In this document: positions 8,028-8,079 of the stretch, in pieces
Layout of the letters: each line of letters opens with the position of its first letter
Numbering within the stretch: position 1 is the first letter of the stretch
Source of the DNA: Undibacterium sp.
GTDB taxonomy: Bacteria > Pseudomonadota > Gammaproteobacteria > Burkholderiales > Burkholderiaceae_D
Length of the DNA stretch: 8,079 nt
Assembly (NCBI GenBank): GCA_019752975.1
Contig: JAIELM010000466.1
Location: forward strand, 1-8,079
Direction of reading: 5' to 3'
Position numbers and translations under genes: made by a program
Notes under the pieces: model-generated
The model's input: only the letters and a program-made list of their open reading frames with translations
What the model was told of the DNA's origin: nothing
Databases searched by the model: none

Positions 8028-8079
8028 ATGCTTGGTGAGCAAAAAACTCAGCATACAAGTAAGAAGATTCTTTACCTTT

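Overview
The window looks like a proteobacterial chromosome, most likely a betaproteobacterium of the Burkholderiales. That placement is an inference from the protein sequences and the gcvT-gcvH-gcvP layout behind a tandem glycine riboswitch; no phylogenetic test could be run. It holds five protein-coding genes, one riboswitch and two small repeat elements.

Left part (1-1759, minus strand): the N-terminal 586 codons of a large RTX-type calcium-binding protein that runs off the left edge. It has an SbsA-like Ig domain, a first block of glycine/aspartate-rich nonapeptide repeats, a module resembling type I secretion target domains, then a second RTX block. There is no N-terminal signal peptide, which fits type I secretion by a C-terminal signal outside the window. 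Divergent from it (1964-2920, plus strand) is a complete cation diffusion facilitator transporter, probably exporting Zn2+ and related divalent metals, with a very histidine-rich N-terminus.

Right part (3035-8005, minus strand): a complete glycine-cleavage operon in the order promoter, tandem glycine riboswitch, gcvT, gcvH, gcvP, terminator. GcvP (PLP-dependent decarboxylase), GcvH (lipoyl carrier) and GcvT (aminomethyltransferase) act together to split glycine into CO2, NH3 and methylene-tetrahydrofolate. The shared L-protein (dihydrolipoyl dehydrogenase) is not in this window. The transcript appears to start a few bases before the first aptamer. After the second aptamer there is a short hairpin with a U-run, and a downstream segment that can pair with the aptamer's closing stem, suggesting a switchable expression platform.

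The two intergenic gaps inside the operon each carry an unrelated small palindromic repeat: a CGCAGAG-type hairpin between gcvT and gcvH, and a 110-bp element with 27-bp terminal inverted repeats between gcvH and gcvP. I see no clearly new biological system. The points most worth a second look are the internal secretion-like module of the RTX protein, the riboswitch expression platform and the intra-operon repeats.
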